Part shown: positions 6,814 through 15,897 of the stretch, one piece after another | Layout of the letters: the number at the start of each line of letters is the position of its first letter | Position numbering within the stretch: the first letter of the stretch is position 1 | From: an uncultured Chromatiaceae bacterium | GTDB lineage: Bacteria > Pseudomonadota > Gammaproteobacteria > Enterobacterales > Alteromonadaceae | Assembly: GCA_946482615.1 (NCBI GenBank) | Contig: CAMLSF010000069.1 | Span: forward strand, 1 to 18,326 | DNA length: 18,326 nt | Reading direction: 5' to 3' | Notes under the pieces: model-generated | What the model was told of the DNA's origin: nothing | Database searches by the model: none | What the model saw: only the letters and a program-made list of their open reading frames with translations | Program-made: the position numbers and the translations under genes

Positions 6814-7122
6814 ATGAAAATGATCTATACCCACGAAAACAGGCTGATTGTCAGCAATATCAAAAATATTCTGCAGCGCCGTGGTTTTGAGGTTTTTATC
6901 AAAAATGAGCATGCCGTCAGTCTGATAGGTGAAGTATCGGCTTTTGATAGCTGGCTGGAGCTCTGGCTGGTGGATGAAAAAGATTTTGCCTTAGCCAGCA
7001 TGATTTTAACCAACCTGAAACTTGACTGCGAAGAAGCAGACTGGCACTGCAGTAAATGTGCGGAGGAAAACGCTGCTTCGTTTGAGCTGTGCTGGAACTG
7101 TGGGACTGAGCAGGGCATGTAA
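6814..7122 (+). CDS. DUF2007 protein with C-terminal RanBP2-like zinc finger
   Basis: Cytoplasmic protein of 102 residues. The first ~70 residues (MKMIYTHENRLIVSNIKNIL, then LQRRGFEVFIKNE and LWLVDEKDFALASMIL) fit the DUF2007 fold, a small alpha-beta domain called a putative prokaryotic signal-transducing protein; no activity is established. The tail carries four cysteines in the pattern W-x-C-x2-C-x3-N-x6-C-x2-C (WHCSKC ... ENAASFELCWNCG), which matches the RanBP2/NZF zinc-finger signature including the conserved Trp and Asn. Start ATG 6814 has AGGAG at 6800-6804. It is divergent from the siderophore receptor and converges on the amidohydrolase, so context gives no firm role. Zinc binding is a strong inference from the motif. 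Confidence 0.85.
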   Translation: MKMIYTHENRLIVSNIKNILQRRGFEVFIKNEHAVSLIGEVSAFDSWLELWLVDEKDFALASMILTNLKLDCEEADWHCSKCAEENAASFELCWNCGTEQGM

Positions 7123-7173
7123 GGCCAGAGTACAGGCGGCTGCAATAGCCACCCGTAGTCCGGATCCTGTGGG

Positions 7174-8763
7174 TTAAATTTTTGCGTTTGATGTTTGTTT
7201 GGTGCTTTTCACCATATCCCGCACATCTTTTAGCAGCTGCTGCGCATCGTAAACTACACCGTCTTTGATGGTATAACGCACGCCTTTGCTGCGCTCCGGC
7301 TCATTATTGGCATTTAAGCGATAATGACCTGTGCCATAAAGCACTTTAAAATTCGCCAGCGGGTTTTCCGCAACTATCACCATATCGGCTTTTTTACCCG
7401 GCACTAAGCTGCCAATGTCTTTTTCCATACCCAAAGCTTCGGCGCCATTTAAGGTAGCGACTTGTATCACTTCCAGCGGATTAAAGCCTGCTTCACGCAG
7501 CAGCTCCAGCTCCTGAATATAAGCAAAACCATAAATCTTATAGATATAACCAGCGTCCGAACCCGCTGTGACCCGGCCGCCATGGTTTTTAAAATCATTT
7601 AAAAACTGGAACCAGATGCGGTAGTTTTCGCGCCAGGCGATTTCCTGATCCGTGGTCCAGTCAAACCAGAAGGAGCCGTGCGCATACCGGTTTGGCTTAA
7701 AGAAGTTGGTTAAGGTCGGCAGGGTATAGTCCTGATGCCATTCGGCATTACGCTGCGCGCTGGCATCCCGGGTGGCTTCATAAATGGTCAGGGTTGGGTT
7801 GATGGTAAAGTCCAGTTTGATCAGCTCATCCCGCACTGCATTCCATTTCTCTGATCCCGGCGCTGCGGCCTGTTTCCATAACAAGCCTGCGTTGGCGAAT
7901 CTGTCCTGTTCGTTCTGATAGTTGTAGTTGGCAGGGTAATTCTGGATCACCTGACCTGTGAACAGGGCCTCAGGTAAACCATACCAATGTTCCATCGAGG
8001 TTAAACCCATGCGGGCGCTGTCCAATGCATTGGTGCCCATCACGTTGAGCTGAGCATGGTGCATCATAGTGCCAAGCTGTTGTTTTTTCGCTTCATCCAA
8101 AGCGGCCGAAATAATAGCAGGGGTAGAGCCAAAAAATTTAATACCCGCAGCACCGGATTTTTTAATAGTGCGTACCCAGTCTCTGGCTTGTTCCGGGCTG
8201 AACACAGGTTTGCTCAGGCCCTGACCAAAGCCGATATAGGGCACAATACGAGGCGCTACTATAAGGTTTTTCTCTGAGGCTTTGACATGGCGCATAGTCC
8301 AGTCGACGCCATTAAAACTGCCGGGCTCGCGCACTGTGGTAATGCCGTGCGCCAGCCAGAGTTTAAATACGTATTCGGCCGGAGTGCCCTTGGCTGAACC
8401 ACCAATATGGCCATGCATATCAATAAAACCCGGCAGAATATACATGCCACTGACATCCATTTCCTGATCACCGGATTGGGCTACAGGCCTGCCTTCAGGC
8501 AAGATGGGCACGCCCGGATTGCCAACAGCGGTAATTTCAGTGATGCGATCCTGTTCTATCACTATATCGACAGGGCCAACAGGAGGAGCACCTTCGCCGC
8601 TGATGTATGTACCACCGCGCAAAATCAGACGTTTATAAGGGCCTTCTCCTCTGTCACGCTCTGGGGCAGATGGAGTGCGTTCTGTTGTATCTGATAGTGC
8701 GTCAGCTGACACTGACAACACCGCAACGATCAATGCAGCATGGAATAACAGGCGAATAGGCAT
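7174..8763 (-). CDS. secreted metal-dependent amidohydrolase
   Basis: Amidohydrolase-superfamily enzyme of 529 residues, closest in look to the imidazolonepropionase/Xaa-Pro dipeptidase-like group; the substrate is unknown. It has an N-terminal signal peptide (MPIRLLFHAALIVAVLSVSA), so it should act in the periplasm or outside. Visible active-site features in order: H117 and H119 in IDMHGHIGG; K209 in GIKFFG, a candidate carbamylated metal-bridging lysine; H235/H236 in MMHHAQ; H259 in SMEHWYG; D403 in TAGSDAG. The C-terminal sheet is also typical (ATLNGAEALGMEKDIGSLVPGKKADMVI). Start ATG 8761-8763 is preceded by AAGGA. It is divergent from a TonB-dependent receptor, with only 248 bases between start codons, which suggests that the receptor imports a compound (peptide, lactam or similar) that this enzyme opens. 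That pairing is inference. Confidence 0.9.
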   Translation of the reverse strand: MPIRLLFHAALIVAVLSVSADALSDTTERTPSAPERDRGEGPYKRLILRGGTYISGEGAPPVGPVDIVIEQDRITEITAVGNPGVPILPEGRPVAQSGDQEMDVSGMYILPGFIDMHGHIGGSAKGTPAEYVFKLWLAHGITTVREPGSFNGVDWTMRHVKASEKNLIVAPRIVPYIGFGQGLSKPVFSPEQARDWVRTIKKSGAAGIKFFGSTPAIISAALDEAKKQQLGTMMHHAQLNVMGTNALDSARMGLTSMEHWYGLPEALFTGQVIQNYPANYNYQNEQDRFANAGLLWKQAAAPGSEKWNAVRDELIKLDFTINPTLTIYEATRDASAQRNAEWHQDYTLPTLTNFFKPNRYAHGSFWFDWTTDQEIAWRENYRIWFQFLNDFKNHGGRVTAGSDAGYIYKIYGFAYIQELELLREAGFNPLEVIQVATLNGAEALGMEKDIGSLVPGKKADMVIVAENPLANFKVLYGTGHYRLNANNEPERSKGVRYTIKDGVVYDAQQLLKDVRDMVKSTKQTSNAKI

Positions 8764-8927
8764 AGGTTGTCCTTCATTATTATTGTGTTGGGTATGCTTT
8801 GTTTCACTATGGCAAGCTGTGACCAGGCCCGCAACTGAATACGTCTAACAGGGTTATTGGGGCGATAATCCGTTTGCATTTTGTCAGGAACAGAAAGCTT
8901 AGTGGCTGATTTTCTTTAGATTGTTGA

Positions 8928-8956
8928 TGGTCAATATAAGTGGTTTCGCATATACT
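8928..8956 (+). promoter_or_regulatory. probable promoter of the second TonB-dependent receptor
   Basis: TGGTCA (8928-8933, four of six) and TATACT (8951-8956, five of six) are 17 bases apart. Transcription would begin near 8963, leaving a leader of about 50 bases before the TTG start at 9012. This rules against the GTG at 8940 as start codon. No Fur-like palindrome is seen, so iron control is not indicated for this receptor. Confidence 0.5.
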
Positions 8957-9011
8957 GAAATGCCTTCGCGGCCGACCTTCATATTCCAAAATAAAACAAG
9001 GGAGAGCCCTC

Positions 9012-11210
9012 TTGAACAGATCCACATTACCAATCCACATTTTTGCCACTAAAGTCAGCTTGTTAGGTGCCGCTATTGCTGCAGCCCTGTCCTGCACTGC
9101 CTGGGCTGAAGAAAAAGCTCAGACTACTGATGAGGAGCAAATTGAAACCATTCAGGTGACAGCCACCAAACGTACCCAGGTGATTTATGAAGTGCCTTTA
9201 GCTATCAGTGCTTTTAGTGGTGAAGCACTGGCAGAGCAGGGTATCAGTGACCTGACTGATGTAGGTAAATTTGTGCCTAACCTGAATGTGACAGGTTTTT
9301 CCGCCGGACATACTTCCTCTGCGAATCCTTTTATCCGCGGCATAGGTTTGCAGGATCACCTGATCACTACAGATCCCGGTGTCAGTGTGTATGTGGACGG
9401 TGTTTATCTGGGGCGTCAGGTAGGTCAGAACTGGAACCTGAGCAACATTGAACGTATCGAGGTATTACGTGGCCCTCAAGGGACTTTGTATGGCCGTAAC
9501 TCCATTGGTGGTGCTATCAATATCATCACCAAACAGCCGGATGAAGTGGCTGTGACTAAAGTTGCGCTTGAAGGCGGCAGCCGTGGCCGTGCCAAAGCTG
9601 ATGTTTTTGTAAACCGTGAGCTGACCGATACGCTGGCCTTTAACTTTAATGCCGGCTACAACCAGCGTGATGGCCTGGGTAAATTTATCAATGTGCCTGA
9701 TGCTGAATACGATGTAGGTGAAACAGAGGAAGCTTATGGCCGTTTTTCCGTCAAATTTACGCCAAACGATGATTTTAGTCTGGTGCTGACTGCAGACGGT
9801 AATGACGGCGAAGGTGGTTTACGTCCGTACACTGTGTTGATAGATGAAGTACCCACAGGGGCTTATTACACCGGCATGCGTTTTGGTGCTCCAACCCCAA
9901 CTGGTCCTTTGCGTAATTCGGATCTGGCACCAAATATTTATGACAATGCGACCGGTACCCGTGAAGTCACAACGGTCAGCAATGAAGCCAGTGGTGTGTC
10001 CTTAACCGCCGACTGGAGTCTGAACGACGAGCTGTCGACTAAAGCTGTGCTGAGCAACAGAACTTCTGAATACAAAGCCGGTCTGGATGACGACGGTACT
10101 ATTTACGAGCTGGACCATTACCCTGAGCGGGGTGATGCTGATCAAACTTCAGTGGAATGGCAGTTATCCGGTGTTTATGACGAGATGGACTTTGTTTCAG
10201 GCTTGTACTGGTTTGAAGAGAAAGGCAGTAACCGTCAGGGTGAAGACTCCCGTTTTAATGGCGGCGCTAATACACTGGAATTAGATCAAACCTCAACCAG
10301 CCGTGCTGTGTTTGCCAATCTGGGTTATCAGCTGACGGACGATTTACGTCTGGCCGGCGGTGTCCGTTTTAACAAAGATAAAAAAGACGTTCTGGCTAAT
10401 GTCGGCATTGGTCCTTTTGCTGCCAGTGATGAATGGAGCCAGATGAGTTATGACTTATCGGCCAGCTATCGCCTTGAAAATGGCATGAACCTGTACGGCA
10501 GCATTCAAAGTGGCTATCAGTCAGGCCAGTTCCCGGCCCGTCCTTATTGCTTATTTGGCAACCCTGAATGTTTAGTGGCCACAGACAATATCACCGCTGT
10601 GAACTATGAAGTGGGTGTGAAAGGGCAGGTCACTGATACTTTTAGTATGAGTGTGGCTGTGTTTAACACCGTATTTGATGACTTGCCTTATCAGGTCAGT
10701 ACCACGGCAGAAGGTGGCTTTAGCACCACCAATCTGGTCGTCAGCCAAACCTCACGTGGTGTGGAATGGGAAAGCACAGTGTATTTCTCTGATGCCTTTA
10801 AACTGCATAGTGCGCTGGGTTGGATTGACGTGGATGTGGATGAAAAAGACGGCGTTAAACCTGTTGCACCTTTAACTCCGGAGCTGACCGCTGCTATCGG
10901 GCCTTCGTATGAGTTTGCGCTGGCAAGCGGTGCCACTATTACCACCCGTATCGACTATTCATTCCGTGATGAAATGTATGGCGAGCCAAGTTCTGATCCG
11001 GGTCGTTTGACCCAAATCGACAGCCGTGAGCTGGTGAATATGGATATTGCGTACAGCCCGGCCAGCGGCGACTGGACCCTGGCTTTGTACGGTCACAATA
11101 TCTTTGATGAACGTTATGACAATGCCCGCTTAAATACAGGTGATTATGTACTCAGAATTCTGAGTAACGATGCCAGCGAGTTTGGTCTGCGGTACACAGC
11201 ACAATTCTGA
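9012..11210 (+). CDS. TonB-dependent outer-membrane receptor, substrate unknown
   Basis: Outer-membrane active transporter of 732 residues. I place the start at TTG 9012: AAGGGAG (8998-9004) is 7 bases upstream and the product then begins with a normal signal peptide (MNRSTLPIHIFATKVSLLGA, cut at AWA-EE); the open frame reaches GTG 8940 but that lies in the promoter. Seen: TonB box ETIQVTATKR; plug domain with VPLAISAFSGEALAEQGI, VPNLNVTGFS, NPFIRGIGLQDH, VYVDGVYLGRQ and IEVLRGPQGTLYGRNSIGGAIN; barrel strands throughout; and a terminal GLRYTAQF with final Phe. The plug class (GPQGTLYGRN) is that of the broad family importing organic nutrients as well as iron chelates. No FecA-type N-terminal signalling domain is present. 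It is paired divergently with the amidohydrolase and ends at a strong terminator. Confidence 0.93.
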   Translation: MNRSTLPIHIFATKVSLLGAAIAAALSCTAWAEEKAQTTDEEQIETIQVTATKRTQVIYEVPLAISAFSGEALAEQGISDLTDVGKFVPNLNVTGFSAGHTSSANPFIRGIGLQDHLITTDPGVSVYVDGVYLGRQVGQNWNLSNIERIEVLRGPQGTLYGRNSIGGAINIITKQPDEVAVTKVALEGGSRGRAKADVFVNRELTDTLAFNFNAGYNQRDGLGKFINVPDAEYDVGETEEAYGRFSVKFTPNDDFSLVLTADGNDGEGGLRPYTVLIDEVPTGAYYTGMRFGAPTPTGPLRNSDLAPNIYDNATGTREVTTVSNEASGVSLTADWSLNDELSTKAVLSNRTSEYKAGLDDDGTIYELDHYPERGDADQTSVEWQLSGVYDEMDFVSGLYWFEEKGSNRQGEDSRFNGGANTLELDQTSTSRAVFANLGYQLTDDLRLAGGVRFNKDKKDVLANVGIGPFAASDEWSQMSYDLSASYRLENGMNLYGSIQSGYQSGQFPARPYCLFGNPECLVATDNITAVNYEVGVKGQVTDTFSMSVAVFNTVFDDLPYQVSTTAEGGFSTTNLVVSQTSRGVEWESTVYFSDAFKLHSALGWIDVDVDEKDGVKPVAPLTPELTAAIGPSYEFALASGATITTRIDYSFRDEMYGEPSSDPGRLTQIDSRELVNMDIAYSPASGDWTLALYGHNIFDERYDNARLNTGDYVLRILSNDASEFGLRYTAQF

Positions 11211-11229
11211 TCCTGAACAGCTGTACTTT

Positions 11230-11263
11230 AAAAGCCCATGGTTATGCTTGCCATGGGCTTTTT
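11230..11263 (+). terminator. rho-independent terminator of the TonB receptor
   Basis: AAAGCCCATGG (11231-11241) pairs perfectly with CCATGGGCTTT (11251-11261) around a 9-base loop and runs into a T tract. It lies 20 bases after the receptor stop. Confidence 0.92.
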
Positions 11264-11556
11264 ATTTAAGTTTTTGCCTGAGTTTTTTGTCCGTTACTTC
11301 CTACTCCATCCACTCTATCCGCTTTAGGGGGTTTGTTTTTGCCGCATCATCCGGGGTTAGCAGACCGGCTATCCTTAGGTAGGTGCTGTCTCATACCTGG
11401 GTCTGATCCTGTCATCCTTTGAGCTGATGCTCATGCAGCCAAAGCACGGCTGCGACGGCGTTTTTGTTTAAGTAACCTATAGTCAAAGTGGTGTAGATCT
11501 CTGTGCAGGGCAGTACAAGTGCCGGAGCTATGATTTTTTAATCAGGAGCAAAATTC
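11264..11556. other. gene-free leader region of the efflux operon
   Basis: I see no supported gene here. Small inverted repeats occur: AGGTA/TACCT (11377-11381 with 11394-11398), GAGC/GCTC (11421-11432) and GCAGCC/GGCTGC (11435-11440 with 11448-11453), the last followed after seven bases by TTTTT. A TATAGT at 11478-11483 could be a -10 box, but no good -35 stands 16-18 bases upstream, so an activator-dependent promoter is possible. The adaptor gene's ribosome binding site AGGAG is at 11544-11548. Confidence 0.4.
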
Positions 11557-12747
11557 ATGCGGAACACAAAGTTCGATTTATCTTTTTGTCTGCTGTTGCT
11601 GTCAGCACAATTTACTGTGCTGGCGCAGGATAAACCTCAGGTGTCGGTCGCCGAAGTACTGAAGATGAATGTAGTGAGCTGGAAAGAGTTTACCGGCCGG
11701 CTGGAGTCGCCTGAAAGCGCCGAGATAAGACCCAGAGTTTCAGGTTATGTGGACGAAGTATTGTTTGTTGAAGGCTCCCTGGTGAAAGAGGGGCAAGTGC
11801 TGTTTAAGCTGGATGACCGGGCCTTTAAAGCTGAAGTCAGTCGCCTGAAGGCTGAGCAGAAAGTCGCGGAAAGTAAGTACTCGCTGGCGCAAACTGAATA
11901 CCAGAGAGCCGCTGATTTGATCCAACAATCGGCCATTTCCAAAGAGACGCTGGATGTGCGTAAGTCTCAGTTAAATCAAACCTTGAGCAGCATTGAAGCC
12001 ATTAAAGCTGCTGTAGAGCTGGCCGAATTAAACTTAAGTTACTGCAGTGTTGAATCTCCTATTACCGGTCGTATTTCAAAAGCTATTGCCACCAAAGGCA
12101 ATTATGTCAATGCAGGCGAATCTGTGCTGACGTCTGTGGTGTCTACCGGCAAAGTTTATGCGTATTTTGATACGGACGAGCAAACCTACCTGAGTTATGT
12201 GCGGCAGATCAGAGCAGGCGCTTTACCCAGCGCCCGTGAAGTGCAGTATCCGGTGCTGATGGGCCTGGCGGATGAAAGTGATTATCCGAATCATGGCTTA
12301 CTGGATTTTATCGACAATAAAGTGGATGCCAAAACCGGCACTATCAAAGGCAGAGCTGTGTTTGATAATACAGATGGGCGCTTGATCCCCGGGCTTTTTG
12401 CCCGGATCAAAGTTGTAGCTAATGCATCTGCAGAGCGGCTGCTGGTGTTGGATAAAGCCATTTTGAGTGATCTGAATAATAAATATGTGATGGTGCTGGA
12501 TGCAGAAGGACTGGTGCAGTACCGCGCTGTAGAAATAGGCGAAAGAGTAGAAGACTTACGGATCATAGAAAAAGGCCTGGCTGCACAAGATCAGGTGGTG
12601 ATCAGTGGTTTACAGCGGATCAGGCCTGGTTCTGCAGTCACTGCTGTCAAAACCGCTATGGCCTCTGATGAGTTGATTGCAAAAATCAAAAAAACTCAGG
12701 TAGATATTGCTGATTTAAAAGCAGCTCCGGCTAATACCGCACAATAA
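11557..12747 (+). CDS. RND efflux periplasmic adaptor (MexE/OqxA-like)
   Basis: Membrane-fusion subunit of a tripartite RND multidrug pump; it links the inner-membrane pump to an outer-membrane channel. Length 396 residues, normal for the family. Seen: signal peptide (MRNTKFDLSFCLLLLSAQF, cut near VLA-Q) with no lipobox cysteine at the cleavage site, so it is probably soluble or loosely anchored rather than a lipoprotein; the lipoyl half-motif EIRPRVSGYVDEVLFVEGS...VKEGQVLFKLD; a coiled-coil hairpin (about residues 95-165); the second lipoyl half with SPITGRISKAIATKGNYV; beta-barrel and membrane-proximal domains with IPGLFARIKV and GLQRIRPGSAV. AGGAG (11544-11548) supports ATG 11557. The pump gene follows after 14 bases, so they form an operon. 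Confidence 0.95.
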   Translation: MRNTKFDLSFCLLLLSAQFTVLAQDKPQVSVAEVLKMNVVSWKEFTGRLESPESAEIRPRVSGYVDEVLFVEGSLVKEGQVLFKLDDRAFKAEVSRLKAEQKVAESKYSLAQTEYQRAADLIQQSAISKETLDVRKSQLNQTLSSIEAIKAAVELAELNLSYCSVESPITGRISKAIATKGNYVNAGESVLTSVVSTGKVYAYFDTDEQTYLSYVRQIRAGALPSAREVQYPVLMGLADESDYPNHGLLDFIDNKVDAKTGTIKGRAVFDNTDGRLIPGLFARIKVVANASAERLLVLDKAILSDLNNKYVMVLDAEGLVQYRAVEIGERVEDLRIIEKGLAAQDQVVISGLQRIRPGSAVTAVKTAMASDELIAKIKKTQVDIADLKAAPANTAQ

Positions 12748-12761
12748 CAGGGGCTGACAGG

Positions 12762-15700
12762 ATGAACTTTTCCAGATTTTTTATTCACAGACCCATTTTT
12801 GCCACTGTGTTATCTATTGTTATTTTTCTCGCCGGGGCTATCGCTGTCTGGCAGTTGCCTATTACTGAATACCCTGAAGTGGTACCGCCGACCGTAGTGG
12901 TTACAGCCAACTATCCGGGGGCCAATCCCAAAGTCATAGGCGAGACTGTAGCTTCGCCTTTAGAGCAGGAAATCAACGGTGTCGAAGGCATGCTGTATAT
13001 GTCCTCGCAAGCCACCTCTGATGGCCGTATGACTTTAACCGTCACCTTTGCCATAGGCACTGATGTCGATAAAGCTCAGGTGCTGGTGCAAAACCGGGTT
13101 GACCGCGCTGTGCCCCGATTGCCGCAGGAAGTACAACGGCTTGGTATTGTGACTAAAAAGTCATCGCCGGATCTGACCATGGTGGTGCATTTAATTTCGC
13201 CGGAAAATAGCTACGACATGCTGTATTTGTCGAACTATGCCCACCTGAATGTAAAAGATGAACTGGCCAGGATCAGTGGTGTAGGTGATGTACAGTTGTT
13301 TGGTGCCGGTGAATACAGCATGAGGGTGTGGCTGGATCCTGAAAAAGTAGCGGCGCTGAATTTAAACGCTGCTGATATTGTTAATGCAATCCGGGCGCAA
13401 AACGTACAAGCCGCAGCGGGTAGCCTTGGGGCTCAACCTGTGGGCTCCAGCGATTTTCAGGTGCTGATTAATGTCAAAGGCCGGCTGATCACAGAAGAAG
13501 AGTTTGGTCAGATCATTATTCATGTCGGGCAAAACGGTGAAATATCCAGACTCAAAGATGTCGGCAAAATAGAGCTGGGTTCCAATTTTTACGCACTGCG
13601 TTCACTTCTGAATAATCAGCCTGCTGTGGCTATTCCTATTTTTCAGGCACCGGGCTCCAATGCGATTCAAATCTCTGATGATGTCCGGGCCAAAATGGCC
13701 GAATTGAAGAAGAAATTTCCGCAAGGGGTGGATTACTCCATTGTCTACGACCCGACCATTTTTGTGCGTGGTTCTATTAAGGCGGTGATTAATACCCTGC
13801 TCGAAGCTATAGCTCTGGTGGTGGTGGTGGTGATCCTATTTCTGCAAACCTGGCGGGCCTCCATTATTCCGCTGGTGGCTGTTCCTGTATCTCTGGTGGG
13901 GACTTTCGCTGTGATGAGTTTGCTTGGTTTTTCGCTGAATTCATTGTCGTTATTTGGTCTGGTGCTGGCTATTGGCATAGTGGTCGATGACGCCATAGTG
14001 GTGGTGGAGAATGTGGAGCGTAATATTGCCGAAGGCCTGTCGTCGGTGGCGGCCACAGAAAAAGCCATGTCTGAAGTGACCAGTCCTATAGTGGCCACAA
14101 CGCTGGTGCTGGCTGCTGTGTTTATTCCTACGGCTTTTATGTCTGGTTTAACAGGCCAGTTTTATAAACAGTTTGCCTTAACTATTACGATATCGACTTT
14201 TATCTCGGCTTTTAACTCGCTGACCCTGAGCCCGGCTTTGTCTGCGTTGTTACTAAAAGAGCATGGTGATAAAGACAAGCTGACTCTGGCGATGGATAAG
14301 TTATTTGGCCCCTGGTTGTTTAACCCTTTTAACAGGCTGTTTAACAGAGGAGCCAATGGTTACACCAGTCTGACCAAAAGATTGATCCGTTTTAGTGGCG
14401 CCGTCCTGGTGCTCTATGTTGGTTTGCTTGGGCTGACCTATCAGCAGTTTCAGACGACACCCACAGGCTATGTGCCGACTCAGGATAAGCAGTATCTGGT
14501 GTCTTTTGCCCAGTTGCCAAATGGCTCTTCACTGGACAGGACAGAAGCTGTGATCAGGCAGATGTCAGATATTATGCTGAAACATCCTGGCGTTGAATCT
14601 GCTGTGGCTTTTCCGGGCCTGAATATCAATGGCTTTACCAACAGTTCCAGCAGCGGCATCGTTTTTGTCGGCCTCAAACCTTTTGCTGAGCGCACTACGG
14701 AGCAGTTATCAGCTCCTGCTATTGCGGGCGATTTAAATCAGCAATTTGGTGTGATTCAGGATGCTTTTGTGGCGATATTCCCGCCACCCCCGGTGCAGGG
14801 ATTGGGCACTATAGGCGGTTTCCGTCTGCAAATTCAGGACAGGGAAAACCGGGGTTTTGAGGAGCTGTATGCAGTGACTCAGGAGGTGGTGCAAAAAGCC
14901 TGGATGACCCCGGAGCTGACAGGCAATTTCTCCAGTTTTCAGATCAATGTGCCGCAACTGGAAATTGATTTGGACAGAACCAAAGCCTCAGGTCAGGGTG
15001 TGCTGGTGTCTGATGTCTTTGAAACCCTGCAGGTGTATCTGGGGTCTGTCTACGCCAATGATTTCAACAGATTTGGCCGGACTTATCAGGTGAATGTGCA
15101 GGCGGGTGAACAATTCCGCCAGGAGCCTGAACAAATAGCCCAGTTGAAGGTGCGTAATCAGCAGGGACAAATGGTGCCTTTGGGCGCATTCCTTAAAGTG
15201 GAGCATTCGGTAGGTCCGGACAGAGTGATGCATTACAACGGTTTTACCACAGCTGAAGTTAATGGTTCTGCCGCGCCCGGTTTTAGTTCAGGTGAAGCCC
15301 AAAAAGCCATTGAAAAAATTCTGGATGAAACCCTGCCTTTGGGCATGACGTACGAGTGGACAGAAATAACCTATCAGCAAATTATCGCTGGCAATACAGC
15401 TGTGCTGGTGTTTCCGCTGGTGGTGTTTTTAGTCTTTCTGGTGCTGGCGGCTCAGTATGAAAACCTGCGGTTGCCATTAGCTATTCTGCTGATTGTGCCT
15501 ATGACGCTGCTGTCAGCCATGACAGGAGTGATCTTAGTGGGTGGCGACAATAATATTTTCACCCAGATAGGTTTTATCGTACTGGTTGGGCTTGCGACAA
15601 AAAATGCCATTTTAATAGTCGAGTTTGCCAAAGAATTGCAGGACAAAGGCATGAGTACGCTGGATGCTATTTGTGAGGCTGGCCGCTTGCGGTTAAGGCC

Positions 15701-15881
15701 GATACTGATGACCTCCCTGGCTTTTATTATGGGGGTGGTACCTCTTGTATTATCCAGTGGAGCTGGTGCAGAAATGCGTCAGGCTATGGGGGTTGCGGTG
15801 TTTTCCGGCATGATAGGGGTCACTATTTTTGGTTTGATTTTAACCCCGGTGTTTTATTATCTGCTGCAGCGCAAGGGGTAA
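12762..15881 (+). CDS. RND multidrug efflux pump, HAE1 family (MexF/OqxB-like)
   Basis: Inner-membrane proton-driven pump of 1039 residues that expels hydrophobic or amphiphilic drugs through the adaptor and an outer-membrane channel. Full family layout is visible: TM1 (FFIHRPIFATVLSIVIFLAG), first periplasmic porter domain (PEVVPPTVVVTANYPGA), TM2-6 with the proton-relay pair D409-D410 in GIVVDDAIVVVEN, the loop FIPTAFMSGLTGQFYKQFAL, second periplasmic half (TTPTGYVPTQDKQYL, then AIFPPPPVQGLGTIGGF), and TM8-12 with K947 in GLATKNAILIVEFAKEL, matching the AcrB relay lysine. APGSNAIQ and GLGTIGGF place it with the MexF/OqxB branch rather than AcrB. It is the last gene of the operon; a terminator follows and no outer-membrane channel gene is present, so it presumably borrows a TolC-type channel encoded elsewhere. 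No regulator stands next to the operon start. Confidence 0.97.
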   Translation: MNFSRFFIHRPIFATVLSIVIFLAGAIAVWQLPITEYPEVVPPTVVVTANYPGANPKVIGETVASPLEQEINGVEGMLYMSSQATSDGRMTLTVTFAIGTDVDKAQVLVQNRVDRAVPRLPQEVQRLGIVTKKSSPDLTMVVHLISPENSYDMLYLSNYAHLNVKDELARISGVGDVQLFGAGEYSMRVWLDPEKVAALNLNAADIVNAIRAQNVQAAAGSLGAQPVGSSDFQVLINVKGRLITEEEFGQIIIHVGQNGEISRLKDVGKIELGSNFYALRSLLNNQPAVAIPIFQAPGSNAIQISDDVRAKMAELKKKFPQGVDYSIVYDPTIFVRGSIKAVINTLLEAIALVVVVVILFLQTWRASIIPLVAVPVSLVGTFAVMSLLGFSLNSLSLFGLVLAIGIVVDDAIVVVENVERNIAEGLSSVAATEKAMSEVTSPIVATTLVLAAVFIPTAFMSGLTGQFYKQFALTITISTFISAFNSLTLSPALSALLLKEHGDKDKLTLAMDKLFGPWLFNPFNRLFNRGANGYTSLTKRLIRFSGAVLVLYVGLLGLTYQQFQTTPTGYVPTQDKQYLVSFAQLPNGSSLDRTEAVIRQMSDIMLKHPGVESAVAFPGLNINGFTNSSSSGIVFVGLKPFAERTTEQLSAPAIAGDLNQQFGVIQDAFVAIFPPPPVQGLGTIGGFRLQIQDRENRGFEELYAVTQEVVQKAWMTPELTGNFSSFQINVPQLEIDLDRTKASGQGVLVSDVFETLQVYLGSVYANDFNRFGRTYQVNVQAGEQFRQEPEQIAQLKVRNQQGQMVPLGAFLKVEHSVGPDRVMHYNGFTTAEVNGSAAPGFSSGEAQKAIEKILDETLPLGMTYEWTEITYQQIIAGNTAVLVFPLVVFLVFLVLAAQYENLRLPLAILLIVPMTLLSAMTGVILVGGDNNIFTQIGFIVLVGLATKNAILIVEFAKELQDKGMSTLDAICEAGRLRLRPILMTSLAFIMGVVPLVLSSGAGAEMRQAMGVAVFSGMIGVTIFGLILTPVFYYLLQRKG

Positions 15882-15897
15882 CCGGAGCTTAGCCGTT

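Noticed and set aside
13745..14098. 117-residue minus-strand frame inside the RND pump
   Set aside because: Composition (Thr/Ser-rich, no start signal) is that of an antisense shadow of the pump gene.
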